Assembly: GCF_019320115.1 (NCBI RefSeq)
Contig: NC_089598.1
Location: forward strand, 83,709,844 to 83,773,843
Direction: 5' to 3'
DNA from: Miscanthus floridulus
Lineage: Eukaryota; Streptophyta; Magnoliopsida; Poales; Poaceae
DNA: 64,000 nucleotides
In this document: positions 12,732 to 24,190 of the stretch, piece after piece
Layout: each line of letters begins with the position of its first letter
How positions within the stretch are numbered: position 1 is the first letter of the stretch
Program-made: the position numbers and the translations under genes
The notes under the pieces: generated by a model
Seen by the model: the letters and a program-made list of their open reading frames with translations, nothing else
Told to the model about the DNA's origin: nothing
Database searches by the model: none

Positions 12732-15056
12732 ATGATGGTGCCTGCGATGATGGTGCCGCGGACGGCGCTGCTCCTTTGCTGCTGCCTCCTGGCGTTCCCG
12801 CCACCTGGTACTGACATTTTCCTTCATGATACATATTCAATTCAGTGATTTAGGGTTGTCGCGATCAGTTGGCGACAATTGCAATAGATGTCTGTTACCA
12901 TGTAACAAAAATGCCTATTTTTGTTATACTGAAATTTGATTGGTGGTGTTTGTTGTTACTAGGTCCGCTAGCCGTTGAAGCTTTTGTAGGCGGTTACGGG
13001 ATAAACTATGGGAGAATAGCAAACAACATCCCTTCCCCTGATAAAGTGGTGGAGCTCCTGAGGAGAGCAAAGATAAGGAATGTTAAGATATACGACGTGG
13101 ACCACAGCGTTCTCGATGCGTTCAAAGGGTCTGGGATCAACCTGGTCATCGCAATCCCCAATGGGCTTGTCAAAGATATGGCCGCAAACACAAGCCGTTC
13201 GATGGACTGGCTAAATCAAAATGTGCAACCTTATCTCCCTGAGACACGCATCGTTGGGATCACTGTGGGAAATGAGGTGCTGGGAGGCCAGGATCAAAGC
13301 TTGTATCAGCCACTTGTTGATGCTGTGAAGAACGTGTATGATGGACTCAAGAGGCTCCACTTGGAGAGTAAAATTGAGCTTTTCACACCTCATTCGGAAG
13401 CTGTTTTTGCTACTTCTTATCCACCCTCTGCATGTGTGTTCAAGGAAGAGCTCATGGCATACATGAAACCTCTCCTCGACTTCTTTGCAATGATTGGCTC
13501 ACCTTTCTATGTCAACGCATACCCCTTTTTGGCTTACATAAGTGATCCAGAACATATTGATATCAATTATGCTCTCTTTAAACCCAACAAGGGAATAGTG
13601 GACCCGAATACTAGCCTGCACTATGACAACATGTTTGATGCTCAGATAGATGCAGCTTACGCTGCTCTACATGCTGCTGGTTATGATGACATGGAGGTTC
13701 GAGTGGCAGAGACTGGCTGGGCTTCTAGCGGGGATCAAAATGAAGCAGGAGCTTCATCTGAGAATGCAAGGACATATAATTTCAATCTTCGTAAACGGCT
13801 ATTTCTGAGGACAGGAACTCCTTTGAAGCCAAAGAGACCAGTCAAAGCATATATATTTGCCTTGTTTAATGAGAATCAGAAGCCTGGAGCTGGCTCTGAG
13901 AGGCATTATGGGCTGTTCCTTCCTGATGGAAGGATTTCATATGACATCGGTGTCTCAGGTCTACTACCTTCTTCTGCATCCTCATCAGTGCTGTCCATTA
14001 AGGTAAGCAATGGATTCTTGCCCTTTTAGGTTATGCTGCTGATTCTGCAACGTATTTATTGTTGATTCTCATTAGATGACTGTTGACTTGGATTGAAATG
14101 TAAATGAGTCTGCCTAGTTGTGGAGCCATATTTTGATACCGGGAATTTGGGATGGTCGTGTTAAGACGGTAGTTAATGAACAACATATAGTTTCCAGTAT
14201 CATAATATTATTGCTACTGTGGAAGCAACATGTTGCTCTGTATGCTGGGTCTGTTATGTGAAAACTTGTATGTTGAGGACAGCATGTTCTTGGTCTTAGC
14301 CCATAAATTTGGTTTTTGATATTGTGCAAACATGTTCGGTATTGGAATATTAGAAAATTGTACAGGAGAGAAGGTTTTAGTAAAGACTGAGGGACATGGA
14401 GCTTAACTGATATCCATGTTTGGACATTTGTGTGGTTCCTGAAATCCCAGTTCTTGTATAATTTGGACATGTGCATACCCATCCTTATTTCCATTGTTTT
14501 AAAACAAAAATGACATGAAGTGAGCATTTAGCGTTGATACTCAAAAAAGCATAATGATCAGAAATAGCTTTTATAACCTCTTCAGTTAACCCTATTATTC
14601 TCTTTTTATAAAAGTATAGCAAGTCCCCAGTCTTTCCCAGCAAGCAACTCAAGAGTTAAGACACTGGGATTGAAACTTAGTACAAAAAACTGTGGGTATC
14701 TCATTTCTGGCCTCTTGCGCTTTTTTTTCGAACGACCAGCCTCATGCGCTTTATTGTAACACAACAATTGTCTGTGGCGTGTGGTCTCCACTGAAGTCGT
14801 GCTTAGTTTGGGTCATTATTTAATAAATATGATCCCAGCTGACGTAATTTCCTAGTTTCTGTAATCATTTTATTTCCTAAATTCCAGTGATGTATATCAT
14901 GTGTACATTTGATTCTGATGCCACAGATTGCTAATAGTCGAAGGTAATCTGACTTGAGCATGTTATTTCTATTTGCAGAAGGTTCGAGCTGGGGGCTGGA
15001 TTTTACACTATTGGGCTACAGTTCTTTTATGTATTTTCATTCTTTTTGGGCCATAG
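12732..15056 (+). CDS. GH17 glucan endo-1,3-beta-glucosidase, probably GPI-anchored
   Basis: Exons 12732-12807, 12963-14002 and 14979-15056 give 397 residues with consistent phases. The enzyme hydrolyses internal beta-1,3-glucan (callose) bonds, at the cell surface or plasmodesmata in this group. The start is the first in-frame ATG, followed by a hydrophobic signal segment (ALLLCCCLLAF). The mature part begins around YGINYGRIANNIPSP. The acid/base Glu lies in VGNEVLGG and the nucleophile Glu in VAETGWASSGD; GSPFYVNAYPFLAY and KAYIFALFNEN are further family signatures. There is no CBM43/X8 domain. The tail WATVLLCIFILFG after a Ser-rich stretch fits a GPI-attachment signal. By eye it is closest to the Arabidopsis At2g27500-type (GH17 number 14) members. 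The enzyme identity is secure; the anchor is inferred. Confidence 0.5.
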
Positions 15057-15504
15057 TGACTTGAGGACAGCATAACACATCCGTAGTAAAGGTACAACTG
15101 AGCAAGTTAGAATGTTGGGAATGGCAAGTTCACATTGAAAATCCAAATAGTAGTATCATGCACATGAGTTCTGTCTCTTGCAATAATCTCTCCTGATGCT
15201 GTCCTGCTTTGCTGCTTAAAACCATACTCAGTTTTTTTTTCCTAAAAAATGATTCATACCTGCTGAAAACCATACTCAGTTTATCTAATTCACTCTCTGT
15301 TTTTTTTCTCTAAATGAACCCTCACCCAGCATTCACTATACATATTTTATTTTAGCAGTCGAAATGCTATATCAAACTAATAACCATGTGAAAGACAGTT
15401 CTCTATCATAGCAACTTCTAGCCTCATAGGGTTTTTTTTTCCATTTTTAACAATCAGGTTATTGCTCGAGCTTGGATACCTTAAATGTTTATTATTTTTC
15501 ATTT
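15057..15504. other. 3' flank of the GH17 gene
   Basis: The probable 3' UTR followed by AT-rich DNA with several T-runs. No other feature was recognised. Confidence 0.5.
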
Positions 15505-15556
15505 AGCCTACCCCAACTTGTTTGGGACTTAAAAGGCTTTGTTGTTGTTGTTGTTG
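15505..15556 (+). mobile_element. 5'-truncated RTE LINE 3' end
   Basis: AGCCTACCCCAACTTGTTTG, then GGGACTTAAAAGGC and five GTT units, matches the reverse complement of the 3' end of the LINE at 1298-1350. Only about 50 bp is present, so this is a dead 5'-truncated insertion in + orientation. No convincing target duplication was seen. Confidence 0.5.
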
Positions 15557-16218
15557 TATTTGGGATGATGTGCATCAAGCAGACAGCCTGACAAGACTGA
15601 CAAATCATTGTTCTTTTTTGGGCCCGTGTGGAACGGCGGAACTTTCCCTGTTCCTGCATTTTTCTTGTGAAAATGAACTGGTTCATATGAAATTCCTGCA
15701 CAATTCTTGTGAAATTCCTGCGTTCCGAACAGGCGCTAAGTATCTCATCTTGACATATCAGTTACCAGTAGACACTCAAAGCAGATGCTGACTGAAAGAA
15801 TAGCATTCGTTTTTGTGGATGGTTTGAAGCCTTGAAGGATTGCATGCGCACCTATGCTGTGCTCTGTTCGAAGGTCTTAAAAAGCAATAGTTGCAGAACC
15901 TCAGAGAATATACATATAGATATCAAAAGGCATCGAAGGATACGGTATGGAATGTTGTTGCCCTGTTTGCCGAGTGGTTCTATTGATTGATTAAAGCTGT
16001 AGCATATTGTATTGTTAAGGTTTGCTGAGTGGTCCGTGGTCCCATCCATTGCTTGAAGCTTTATACACTAATAATACTATTCTTTAATACTCATATATTG
16101 CTTTGTGTCACCAACTCTGGAAAAACCGTGGGGAACTGGGGGATAGTCTTCCCCCACCGGCAGAGTTTCTCTCTATAAAGAATGGAGTTGATGCAAAACA
16201 TGTATGGTTATTGTTTTA

Positions 16219-16432
16219 AGGGTGTTTGGTTTGAGCAATCACCCAATCCTAAATAAGGTGGCCCCGAAGAACTTGCATGATGAACTTGTTTCATGATTTT
16301 AGTGGAATGACTTAATTCCTCATGTCTGTACCAATTATTAGCTTTGTGAGCAATAATGTGGTTGGAGATCAAAGAAATCAAATGAGGAGCGCGAGGACCA
16401 TGGATCACTATTTCTCCTACGAAACACACCCT
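16219..16432. mobile_element. MITE with GGGTGTTTGGTTT / AAACACACCC ends
   Basis: About 215 bp bounded by AGGGTGTTTGGTTTG on the left and GAAACACACCCT on the right (inverted). Such ends are common in Tourist/PIF-type and hAT-type grass MITEs. The flanking trinucleotides (TTA/TAA-like) cannot be resolved as a perfect duplication, so superfamily and exact edges are uncertain. Confidence 0.5.
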
Positions 16433-16905
16433 TACTGCTGAAGTAATCATATCTTAACCATATCCTTATAAACTTCTTTCCTAACCGGATCTAGTGATAT
16501 AATGGTCACTCGCACTCCTTTCATTCCCTCTCGTTCTTTGTTTCTCGAATCTTTTGATCTTTTTTTATAAAGAAGAGTATATCAAGAGAAAAGGTAAAAC
16601 TTTTTTTTGCATATCCCATCTTTATAGCCCCTGCTTTAGACTACAATCATTTTCTTTCTTCCATACAGTATCTAATGCTTTATATTGCTCGTGAAGTACT
16701 TTGGTACACGCTCAATCAGTGAGCACCTGGGCATAGGATGCTAGTTGCTAGTATTGACATCTGACATTTAGAAACAACAGCGTAGCCAGAACGGGCACGG
16801 AGGGTGGCCACGGTAAAATTATTTTACAGCATTGATGAAAATCGGACGCTGGCCTATTGCCTCTCTGCATCTGTACGGTTATCCACGTTGGTTGTCGTCC
16901 TCTCG

Positions 16906-18392
16906 GATTTTTTTAACACTTTTTTTAAACTATTTTCAAAACTGTTTATTTTATTTTTTCAAAATTAATACTTTTGGACACGCCTATTCGTATGGTGCGG
17001 CAAAATCACTCTGCCGCGTCATGCATGGTGGCGTGGCAAGGGCAGTCAACGGTTGCGGTAACCGCTGACGTGGCAGGGCTACCGCGTCACCCGTCACAGC
17101 GCGCGGCGCGGGGCTGCCGCGCCACACATCACGGCGTGGCAGACCTGCTACTCCTACTCGCCTTGTACTTCTGCTGATGTGCCTGCACACAAAGCCTGTA
17201 TGGCCCTATAGGCTGGCTAGGTAGTGCAAGCTAGGAGAAGGCGTGCACACACAGACATGTGAGTGATGTGATACCACGGTAGTGTAGGCTTCGCCACTGT
17301 GACCTGACACAGTGACACCTTTCCCTCTGTCTCTTACTTGCTTTTTGACTGTGCACTTGACGCAGCGCCATTGTGACATGCACAGTGTTTGAGAGCAGCT
17401 CACGGGTTACCCGCATCTGGCTATGTACCAGCCTCACAATTATGAAACAAATGCGGGGCACGACATTAATATATATAACCGATAAAAACAACTGACAAGT
17501 CACATCCTCATCATTGCTTCAATGTTATTGATGTGAAGTGTCTGCTTCTTTCCTCTGCCACTACTGCCTAGGTGGCTGGCCGTGAGGCTGTCTTCTCGAT
17601 GCATTAGCTCTATTTCTCCTTGGATGGCCTGAATTCTTGGGCTTATTGCTACTGGCGTTGTTTGCCAGGCCATGTTGCTCTGTTTCTGAGGTTGAAGTAG
17701 TGGTGACTTTGCTGGGATCAGCATTCTCTTCTTCAGTTGTTTTCTGGCATGCTAGGAGGAAGAGAAACATACATTCCTGGTTGTATGGCAAGGTCTTTCT
17801 TTTGTTCAATCAGGTCGTTTCGTTCTTGCTGCAGATTAATAAGTGACTCGATTCTTTTTTTCCTGTGCCCATGAGCTGCACACAGTCAGATGCTGGTAGC
17901 CCGTGAGCTGCTCTCAAGCACCGTGCATGTCACAATGGCGCTGCGTCAAGTGCACAGTCAAAAAGCAAGTCAGAGACCGAGGGAGAGATGTCATTGTGTC
18001 AGGTCACAATGGAGAAGCCTGCGCTATCGTGGTGTCACATCACTCACATGTCTCTGTGTGCACGCCTTCTCCTAGCTTGCTCTACCATAGCCAGCCCATA
18101 GGGCCATACAGGCTTTGTGTGCAGGCACAACAGCAAAAGTACAAGACGAGTAGGAGTAGCAGGTCTGCCGCGCCGTGATGCGTGGCGCCGCAGGCTCGCC
18201 GCACCGGGACGGGTGGCGTGTCAGACCTGCCACGTCAGCGGTCGCCGCAACCGTTGACTGCCCCTGCCGCGCCGCCATGCATAGCGCGACAGAGTTATTT
18301 TGTCGCGCCATGCGAATAGGCACGACTAAAAGTATTAGTTTTGAAAAAAAACAGTGTCAGATTTAAAAAAAGTGTTAAAAATAAAAAAAATC
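16906..18392. mobile_element. Foldback-type DNA transposon with about 0.5-kb inverted arms
   Basis: The left arm (16906-17425) is the inverted copy of the right arm (about 17880-18392). Both start from the outside with GATTTTTTTT and AACACTTTTTTTAAA, then continue through CGCCTATTCG, ATGCATGG, GGGCAGTCAACGG, GACGTGGCAG and a TGCACACAGA-type stretch. The perfect octamer TCCTCTCG flanks the element at 16898-16905 and 18393-18400, supporting an 8-bp target duplication. The core (about 17426-17880) has a minus-strand open frame of about 80 residues with no recognised domain. There is no transposase, so the element is non-autonomous; superfamily (hAT-like or MULE-like) is undecided. Confidence 0.5.
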
Positions 18393-19410
18393 TCCTCTCG
18401 TTGGTTCGGTGAAAAATATCTCCTCACCCTCTCTTCCCAGTTCCCACTTGGCTCTCCACACTACTCTCTCCTCTCTCTCTCTCCTAATGGGGACATTTAA
18501 CTTTTTGCCATCCGTACGGATGGTACTCCTTCGTTTGTCATTTTTATATGGGCACCTACACATTTGTCATAGCAAACAGTAACCCTCCTAATTTTTTACC
18601 ATTTTTACTGATGTGGCATGCCACGCAGTCAGCCAGCGTGGCAACGCCTCTCCTCCCGCTGCTGCTTCTCTCTCCCTCCACTCGCTGACATGTGGACCCC
18701 ACCGGTCAGGTTCATCTTCAACCTCTGGCCACCGGAGAAACTATCCCCATAGTGCAGAGGTCTTCATGCAATAAATGTGAATCTTTTTTCACTGTCTCTC
18801 TCTTATCCCTCCGATGCTGTCTCCTATGTTCTCTGCCAACCGAACCAAAGCATGGCGGGCGCGGCCAATGCGGGTGAAAGCTCTAGTTTGGTTTTGGTGA
18901 ATTGATGAAACCCTAAGTGCTAACCTAGTTTATCAAAATGATTATGAGATAGGTGGCACTACTCCAAGTGATTAAGCAAATGAAGATCATGACATAATGA
19001 TGGTGATGACATGGTGATGATTAAATGCTTGGACTTGGAAAAGAAGAAAGAAAAATAAAAAGCTCAAGGCAAAGGTGAAATTGATAGGAGCTTTTCGGTT
19101 TAGTGATCGAGACACTTAGAGAGTGTGATCACATTTAGGATCGATAGCCGTACTATTAAGAATGGTGAAACTCGTATCGAAATATGATTATCAAAGTGCC
19201 ACTAGATGCTCTAACTCATCGCATATGCATTTAGGATCTAGTGAAAAGCTAACACCCTTAAAAATGTTTGTGAAAATATGCTAACACACGTGCACAAGGT
19301 GGTACACTTGGTGGTTGGCACATTTGAGCAAGGGTGGAGAAGTTGGTGAATCGAAGGAGGTGTTTTTCACTGACAAACAGTGACCGGACGCTGGTCACGT
19401 GGTGACCGGA

Positions 19411-19635
19411 CTCTAGGGAGCAGTGTCCGGTCAATTATAAAAGAAGGTGGTACTCTCGGCCTGAGACCGGACGCAGGCTATCGGACTCTGGGGAGCAGCG
19501 TCCGGTCAATTATAAAAGAAGGTGGTACTCTCGGCCTGAGACCGGATGCAGGTGATCAGACTCTGGGGAGCAGCGTCTGGTCAATTATAAAAGAAGGTGG
19601 TACTCTCGGCCTAAGACTGGACGCAGGCGACCGGA
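19411..19635 (+). repeat. Three 75-bp tandem repeats in the solo LTR
   Basis: Units begin at 19411, 19486 and 19561 (CTCTRGGGAGCAG...) and a fourth start appears at 19636. Each contains a GTCCGGTCAATTATAAAAG-like core and one ACCGGACGC-like half. Because 75 is divisible by three, a frame stays open across the array, but no protein is implied. Confidence 0.5.
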
Positions 19636-20002
19636 CTCTGGGCGAACACTGTTCAGCATCCAGCATAGAGAACATCATGAGTGACCGAATGCTGGGCGAG
19701 TCCGGTCAAGCGTGATCGGACGGACGCGTCCGGTCATGAATGGAACCTTAGTGGAAGTGACCGGACACTATGCGACTGTGTGTCTGGTACTACACTATAG
19801 TGCGTACGGTCATAACTTAAGTGTACTGATGACCATTGAGATCGGGCGATCAACATTTGAAGCAGGGGACACATGGCGAAAATCTGAGGACCGGACGCTG
19901 GGGTCCTGCGTCCGATCAATACGACCAGCGCGTTCGGTCGCCCCGATTTTTTAGGAAACAGAGAGCCAACGGCTCTATTCGTGGGGTCTCTCTATTTAAG
20001 TC

Positions 20003-22278
20003 TGAAAGTGCATCTAGCCCTTTAGTGGGTTTTGGATGATTGAATGACAACGTGATTAAAGTACTAATCTGTTTGCTAAGTGTGGACAGGTAATAGGTTA
20101 TCTCACAGGTACTTAATGAAAGCCAAAATGATGTGTTGTTGTATAAACAATCTAATTCAAGCACAAGACAACAATGCAAATGGAATTCATGTTAAGGCTT
20201 ATTTATTGTGGGATTTCCATGTACTATGTGAAAGCAAGCTCGTGATTACTAGTTAATGAGACATGAGGGATTGCATATGGAATGGTCTCATATTTGAAGC
20301 TTGCTAAATTGAAATGAAAAAGATAACAATACATATGAATGGATGATTCAACACAAGATGTGACTTGATGGCTTGAGATGGTGAAGATAGCAAGGAAAGG
20401 CTTTGAGGTACTAAGCAAGGGTAAAGGGCAAGCAACGGCTTGGCGGCCGAAGAACCTAGCTAGGGTGAAGAAGAAAGTACTTGCATTTAGTTGAGGTACT
20501 AATCAAGCTAAGATGGTCATATTGATGTCAAGGATCAAATCTATAATGAAGTATTTGATGGAAGTGACTTGATACATTTGGGATTATTCAAATTTGGTGA
20601 ATGGAATCAAGTCACATGCTCAAGATGGCTATGCTCAAGTGAAAAGATCAATATCAACATGTTAGCACCCTTACTTGATGAAGATTGAAAGAGACGACAT
20701 CAATTCAAAATAGATCAACTCAAGTGGTATAAATTCATTTTTCCTTTTATCTTGAGTTTAATAGGTTTGCCGTACTATTAAGAGGGATGCATCATGTTGA
20801 TAGATAATGTTTCATAAGTGCTTAAGCCAACCCATGTGAGTTTTGAGTATTTGAGAGACAAAAGAGCTAACTGATTTCTTACTGGTCTGGCAATACCGGA
20901 TGTGTCCGGTATTTGTCCAGCAGCTGTAAAATTGTTGTTCTCGGGTTAGTTCGTTGGGAGTTCCAACGTAAGTCGGAAGTTCCGACAGTCGGGAGTCCCA
21001 GCAAGGGTCGGGAGTTCCGACGGTCGGGAGTTCCGGCATTCGTCGGGAGTTCCAATACCTCACTAACTTTAACTCAGTTACATGTTTTTCAAATTTGCTG
21101 AGGGTCGGGAGTTCCGACATGAGTCGGGAGTTCCGACGGTCGGGAGTCCCGGCATTCATCGGGAGTTCCGACGCCTCACAACTTCACTGTAACTAAGTTA
21201 CCGTTGACGCAGTGTAAGTCATACCTGTCCGGTATGCATACCGAACGTGTCTGGTATGGCAACGGCTATAAAACGGCTAGTTTTTCAAGAGAGCTATAAA
21301 TACCCCAAGCCTCCATCTTTGGAGGTTGCTGATTCTGCTGACTTACACACACATTTTTTAGCCTTGCCAACTCTCCTAAACCCTCTCTTAGTGAGTGTGT
21401 GATCCAAATTGCAAAATCAATTTGTGGGTTAAGAGAGAATTTGAAAAAGAGAGCAAGCCACCACTTGAGCACTTGTGCATATTGTCAATCTCGTGATTTA
21501 CATTTGTTACTCTTGGACTCTTCGGTCCTAGATGGCTAGGCATCGCCGGAGAGCAACCGAGAGATTGTGGTTGCTTCGGAAGTTTGTAACGGTCGATTCC
21601 GCCGCCTCGAAATCATCTAGTGGAAGGAGGAAAAGGAGTTGGAAAAGACTTCGGCTAGAGTGACATTCGTGGTGCCCTCTAGGGCTGACCTTCGCTGGGT
21701 CGCCCGCAGCCCCCTCAACGGAGAGTAGGACTCGAACGAGTTCAAACTTCGGTAAAACAAATATCGTGTCTCAATTTGCATTTCATTCGATAGTTGTGTT
21801 GCTCTAGCTCTTGTGCAGGTTCTCTGTGTTTACTGTCATCTCCAGCAGAAACCTGTAGTTTGGTTTAAAGATATAAATCGAAGGGAGCAAGTTTGGGGCT
21901 GTTCTGCTGGAATCGTGTATACCGGACACGTCCGGTATTCATACTGGACACGTCCGGTATTGATCACTGTGCACGACTTTACTGTAGAACACGCGCGTAC
22001 CGGACACATCCGGTATACCTACCGGACACGTCCGGTATTAGAGCTCTGTGCAGAAAATATTTATTTTTAGTTCTAACTTTGTGTTGCAGGGTTGTAGCTT
22101 CTAGATACATTCTTTATACCTTGTATACTCTGTGGCTAACTTGTGAGGGGTGGTACTACTCTTTATTTGGAGTTTCCATTTTGGAAACTCCCTTTACTAA
22201 TCGTTTCTACATTTAAAGGTGTTAATTTTCAGAAACGCCTATTCACCCCCCCTCTAGGCGGCATCCTAGGTCCTTTCA
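20003..22278 (+). repeat. 5' LTR of the pol-less element
   Basis: Begins TGAAAGTGCATCTAGCCC and ends GGTCCTTTCA. It contains a TATAAATACC box at about 21295, an array of GTCGGGAGTTCCGAC-like units (20940-21175), and ACCGGAC/GTCCGGT palindromes at 20897, 21917 and 21998. At 2276 bp it is 82 bp longer than the 3' LTR, mainly through differing unit numbers in the array. Confidence 0.5.
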
Positions 22279-22297
22279 ATTAGTATCAGAGCAAGGT
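22279..22297 (+). promoter_or_regulatory. Primer-binding site (initiator Met tRNA type)
   Basis: ATTAGTATCAGAGCAAGG directly follows the 5' LTR. Copia elements typically have TGGTATCAGAGC here, complementary to initiator Met tRNA; one base differs. Confidence 0.5.
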
Positions 22298-22330
22298 TCT
22301 TACCTAAAGCTTCACCTCCATGAGAAAAGG

Positions 22331-24190
22331 ATGTTGACACCTATCGAGTTGGAGCCGGTGCTTCTCTAAAATGATGGTTCAAACTTTCTATCTTGGTCAA
22401 TTAATATACTCAATGCTTTTAGAGATATTAGTCCTCTTATTGAGCATATTATGGATGCAAGCATACCTCTTCCTATAGTTGATTGGAGCAACTACAAAAA
22501 TTTGTCAAAAGAGGAAGAGATATGTGTGCAACTTAATGCTCAAGCTATTAATGTCATTTTGAGTACATTAAGTGTAGAGGTTCAAGATGAGGCAATCTTC
22601 AATGGACAACCACCTCTGGAGAGTGCTCATCTCATTTGGACTAGACTTTTTGATTTATATGGAAAATCCAAATGTGATGATGCACTTGAGATCGAGACAA
22701 TGAAAAGTATGTCCATTGTGTCTTCATACAGCGAAGAAGCCTCACAAGACCTCAAGAGCGCCGAGCCAGAGCAAGAAGTGCAAGCAGGCCATGACCTGCT
22801 GTCTGCCTGCACCCGGTATGCCTACCGGACGTGTCTGGTATGGCTGAGGCAGCAGACCAGCGAGCCGCTGTTTGCAACGATGCTCAAGCCCGGTGGCGAC
22901 CAAGTGATGAGTCAACCTCAGTATCTCATGATACTCATCACTTGTGTCTCATGGCCAAGAAAAGCAAGAAAAAGAGTAACAAGAAAGATCAAGAAAAGGA
23001 GAAAGCACAAGTAGATGATCGAGATGAGAGTGATGTTGAAGTTGAAGACAACTACAACCTTGATCATCTCAACCGCAAAGACAAGTTCATCATCATGAAG
23101 ATAGTTGAAAAGAATGATGAGCTTGAAGAAGAGATTGAGAAGCAAGAGCAATCACTTCAAAATCAAGAAAAGTTTCTCATCTCCAAATTGCAAGAGCTAA
23201 AGGCAATAAATGAGAGGTATGATAAATTGTCGATTGAGCATGCTTTAGTTACTAAATCCTCTTCTAGTGTTTCACAACTAGAAAAGGAAAACTTAGAGCT
23301 CAAGGCAAGGCTAGATGAACTATCAAGCAAGTATAATGTGCTACAAGCAAATTATGTTCATCTAAAGTGCTCTCATGATGAAGTAGTAGAATCAAGCATC
23401 ATGCTTGAGGTAGCTCATGAGGTTGTGATCACATCGGTAAAACTCTCTCAACCTCTCACACATTCACTCACTAGTACACCATCTCAATTAAATATTTCAT
23501 GTACTAATGAGTGTGCTCCTCAAGCAAGCCAATCTTCGATTGAGCTAAATCTCATAGAAAACATAGAGCTCAAAGAAGAGGTGAAAAGATTAAAGAAAGA
23601 TGTGATTTAGTTGAAGGGTAAGGAGAAAGTACAACCTTCTCAAGATAACCGTGATAACATGGTGAAGAAGCTTGAGAAGGGTTCAAACCTTGCTTTCTCC
23701 AAAGCCCAACAAAAGAATCACATCTCAAGCAAGGCCAACACAACCAAGAGCAAAAAACATGGAAAAAGGATGTGCTATGGTTGTGGATTGTATGGACATG
23801 AGTGGGCTATGTGTCCACACAAGAGTTGTGCCGACAAGGTTGAAGCCGCAAATCTAAAGGCTTCTACCAAGAAATGCCCAATGTACAAAGAGGCAAGAAA
23901 GAAAGCCTAAGTTGCAACAAGAAGATGCTATGGATGCAATAAGATGGGCCACAAGGTTGGTAGATGTCCATACAAGCAAAACAAGCATAGAGCAAACAAA
24001 GGCCGCACATGCTATGCTTGTAAAAGAAAATAGCATCTAAGCTATGAATGCCCAAATGGTAACTCACCTAAGCCGAACACATTTGTTCACCTCAAACTAG
24101 TGCTAAAGCCATTTGGGTGCCTAAGCACTTGTTGACTAACTCAAAAGGACCCAACAAGAGTTGGGTATCAAAGTGTGCTTAGGTTAATGA
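22331..24190 (+). pseudogene. Copia gag with coiled coil and zinc knuckles, broken
   Basis: ATG at 22331 starts MLTPIELEPVLL, then an in-frame TAA. The UBN2/gag-like part follows (FLSWSINILNAFRDISPLIE, KEEEICVQLNAQAINVIL). The frame shifts near 22900 into a lysine/glutamate-rich coiled coil (22950-23610), interrupted by a TAG at about 23608. CCHC knuckles follow: CYGCGLYGHEWAMC, then CYGCNKMGHKVGRC, and a third with a stop inside (CYACKRK, stop, HLSYEC). It ends near WVPKHLL/SWVSKCA. Gag would form the virus-like particle and bind the RNA. The stretch around 22811-22845 is an ACCGGACGTGTCTGGT motif lying within coding sequence. Confidence 0.5.

Noticed and set aside
12393..12848. An in-frame upstream extension of the glucanase start
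   Set aside because: The frame is open upstream but has no ATG before 12732; its nominal start is a TTG, and the ATG at 12732 directly precedes the signal segment.
19380..19715. A 111-codon frame with repeated peptide units
   Set aside because: It arises from the 75-bp tandem array in an LTR; the repeat length is a multiple of three, so the frame stays open without coding.
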